Positions 62,779 through 64,000 of a stretch of DNA of 64,000 bases are shown one piece after another. The DNA comes from an uncultured Collinsella sp. (lineage in GTDB: Bacteria > Actinomycetota > Coriobacteriia > Coriobacteriales > Coriobacteriaceae). The stretch is from positions 13,858 to 77,857 of the forward strand of contig CABUOA010000007.1 in NCBI GenBank assembly GCA_902493145.1, in the 5' to 3' direction. How positions within the stretch are numbered: position 1 is the first letter of the stretch; the number at the start of each line of letters is the position of its first letter. The position numbers and the translations under genes are program-made. Below the pieces are notes generated by a model. The model saw only the letters and a program-made list of their open reading frames with translations, was not told where the DNA came from and ran no database searches.

Positions 62779-63960
62779 CTACAGCTGCTCTGCTGGACGG
62801 TCGGGCGAACTAAAGCCCGAGTCAAACGTAACGACGCATGAGACGTTGGGCCGGCGCTCGTGCACGATGCGCGTGACGAGCTCCAGCAGCTCCTCGTCGG
62901 ATATGTCAAAGCCGTCGGGGCGCACCAGGTCAAACGAAACGAACCCGTCGTGCTCGTGCAGGTCGTGGATGGAGAGCGCGGGATCGATCTGCATGACGCC
63001 GCGCTTGACCCAGCCGCGCAGATCATCGCCGGTTGTCGCGATGGGGTCGCAGTGCAGCGTGATGCCAATGCCCATCTGGCGCTTGATGTCGTGCTCGATG
63101 GTGTCCAGGATCTCGTGGTGCTCAAATGCGTCGCCCTCGCCGGGCATCTCCACGTGGGCGCTGGCAAACTGACGACCGGGGCCGTAGTCGTGCACCATCA
63201 GGTCGTGTGTGCCCAAGACCTGCGGATAGGACATGATCTTGTCGCGGATTGCCTGGACGAGCTTGGGGTCGGGCGCTTGCCCCAGCAACGGGCTGATGGC
63301 GTCGCGCACCAGGCCCATGCCACTGATGCAGATGAAGACGCCCACGCCCAGGCCCGCCCAGCCGTCGAGGTCAAAGCCGGTCGTCTGCGAAATAAGCGCT
63401 GCGGCCAGGACCGATCCCGAGGTGATGACGTCGTTTTTGGAGTCCTGTGCTGTGGCGATGAGTGTTTCGGAATCGATACGGTTGCCCAGCGCACGGTTGA
63501 ATGCGGCCATCCAGAATTTGACGAGCATGGACAAGACGAGAGCGGCTAGGGAGACCAGCGTGTAGGCGGTGGGGGAGGGCTTGATGATCTTAGTGACCGA
63601 CTCGAGGATCAGGTTGATGCCGACGGCGCAAACCAGGACGGCGACAAACAAGCCGGCTAGGTACTCGTAGCGGCCGTGGCCATAGGGGTGGCCTTCGTCT
63701 GCAGGGCGGCTGGCAAGGCGGAACCCGAGCAGGCTCACGATGTTGCTCGAGGCATCGGAGAGGTTGTTGAAAGCGTCGGCGATGAGGGAGACGGAGCCGG
63801 CGAGCAGGCCTGCGATGCCCTTGGCCAGGCACAGGGTGATGTTGAGGCCAATGCAGATGAGGCTTGCGGCGAAGCCCGCGTTGGTGCGACAGGAGGCATC
63901 GACCGGCTCGCCCTCGCTGCCGGGAACAAGCGTATGTACCAGCTGATTTACAAATAGCAT
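62779..63960 (-). CDS. Cation diffusion facilitator (CDF) metal transporter
   Basis: This 393-residue inner-membrane metal/proton antiporter has six hydrophobic segments. The metal site Asp residues are in SLIADAFNNLSDASSN (helix 2) and in the helix 5 motif AQDSKNDVITS. The family signature HPYGHGRYEYLAGL is intact. The cytosolic C-terminal part is longer than usual (about 170 residues) and contains His-rich segments (HHEILDTIEHD, HDLHEHDG). Zn, Mn or Fe export cannot be separated by eye. I choose ATG 63960 because GAGGA stands 8 nt upstream; ATG 63981 has no site. Confidence 0.9.
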   Translation of the reverse strand: MLFVNQLVHTLVPGSEGEPVDASCRTNAGFAASLICIGLNITLCLAKGIAGLLAGSVSLIADAFNNLSDASSNIVSLLGFRLASRPADEGHPYGHGRYEYLAGLFVAVLVCAVGINLILESVTKIIKPSPTAYTLVSLAALVLSMLVKFWMAAFNRALGNRIDSETLIATAQDSKNDVITSGSVLAAALISQTTGFDLDGWAGLGVGVFICISGMGLVRDAISPLLGQAPDPKLVQAIRDKIMSYPQVLGTHDLMVHDYGPGRQFASAHVEMPGEGDAFEHHEILDTIEHDIKRQMGIGITLHCDPIATTGDDLRGWVKRGVMQIDPALSIHDLHEHDGFVSFDLVRPDGFDISDEELLELVTRIVHERRPNVSCVVTFDSGFSSPDRPAEQL

Positions 63961-64000
63961 AGCGGTCGTCCTCACAATCATGTTTAAGGGGATAGTGTAG

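Overview
The window is high-GC bacterial DNA with almost no spacing inside operons. It most resembles a gut anaerobe of the class Coriobacteriia, probably Collinsella; this is inferred from family knowledge, since no search was run. The support is strictly anaerobic, fermentative gene content: [FeFe]-hydrogenase, superoxide reductase, formate-tetrahydrofolate ligase, lactaldehyde reductase, an EFR1-type flavodoxin-ferredoxin and a PTS. It also carries an actinobacterial-type SOS box and the short intergenic inverted repeats (GGGGACAGG and GGGGACGG families) that I associate with this group. No rRNA, tRNA or CRISPR array was seen.

Layout. 1-9.9 kb: a gene tail, an amidohydrolase, a zinc-ribbon membrane protein, a copper operon (copA-copZ-csoR, minus strand, with a CsoR-type operator), then a Ser/Thr kinase and an FHA-domain protein. 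This part holds three clusters of a very regular 80-bp repeat. 9.9-18.5 kb: a DEAD-box helicase with a long RG-rich tail, an EFR1 protein, and an alpha-glucoside PTS operon (EIIA, LicT-type antiterminator, EIICB, GH4 6-phospho-alpha-glucosidase). 18.6-24.7 kb: a tight four-gene operon of a NuoF/GltD-like flavoprotein, an [FeFe]-hydrogenase, a lipoprotein substrate-binding protein and a fused ABC permease-ATPase. 24.9-34.7 kb: an orphan RelB/DinJ-like antitoxin, a CPBP protease, YgiQ, a DUF1275 protein, an AT-rich LURP-one-like gene, fucO, an M42 peptidase and a HipA-like kinase with its own HTH. 34.7-38.7 kb: mnmA, cysK, a divergent Rrf2 regulator, a holin-family protein and a YerC-type regulator. 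38.9-47.3 kb: addB-addA, a DUF3284 fragment and an AT-richer MFS gene. 47.5-64 kb: dnaE, a SWIM/SNF2 helicase, superoxide reductase, a NadE-like pseudoenzyme, ruvCAB behind an SOS box, fhs, a membrane-anchored protein with possible phosphothreonine motifs, and a CDF transporter.

How it fits together. The PTS operon brings in and cleaves phosphorylated alpha-glucosides, and excess reductant is probably disposed of through the hydrogenase and FucO. The copper operon is self-contained and autoregulated. addAB, ruvCAB, dnaE and the SNF2 protein make the second half rich in DNA replication and repair. The kinase, the FHA protein and the Thr-motif membrane protein at 61.8 kb could belong to one phospho-signalling circuit, but that link is inference.

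Best candidates for new biology: the 80-bp-period inverted-repeat arrays, the 19-bp perfect inverted repeat in front of the kinase, the hydrogenase operon ending in a one-chain ABC importer, the NadE-like protein that has lost both active sites, and the HTH-HipA kinase behind two interleaved palindromes.
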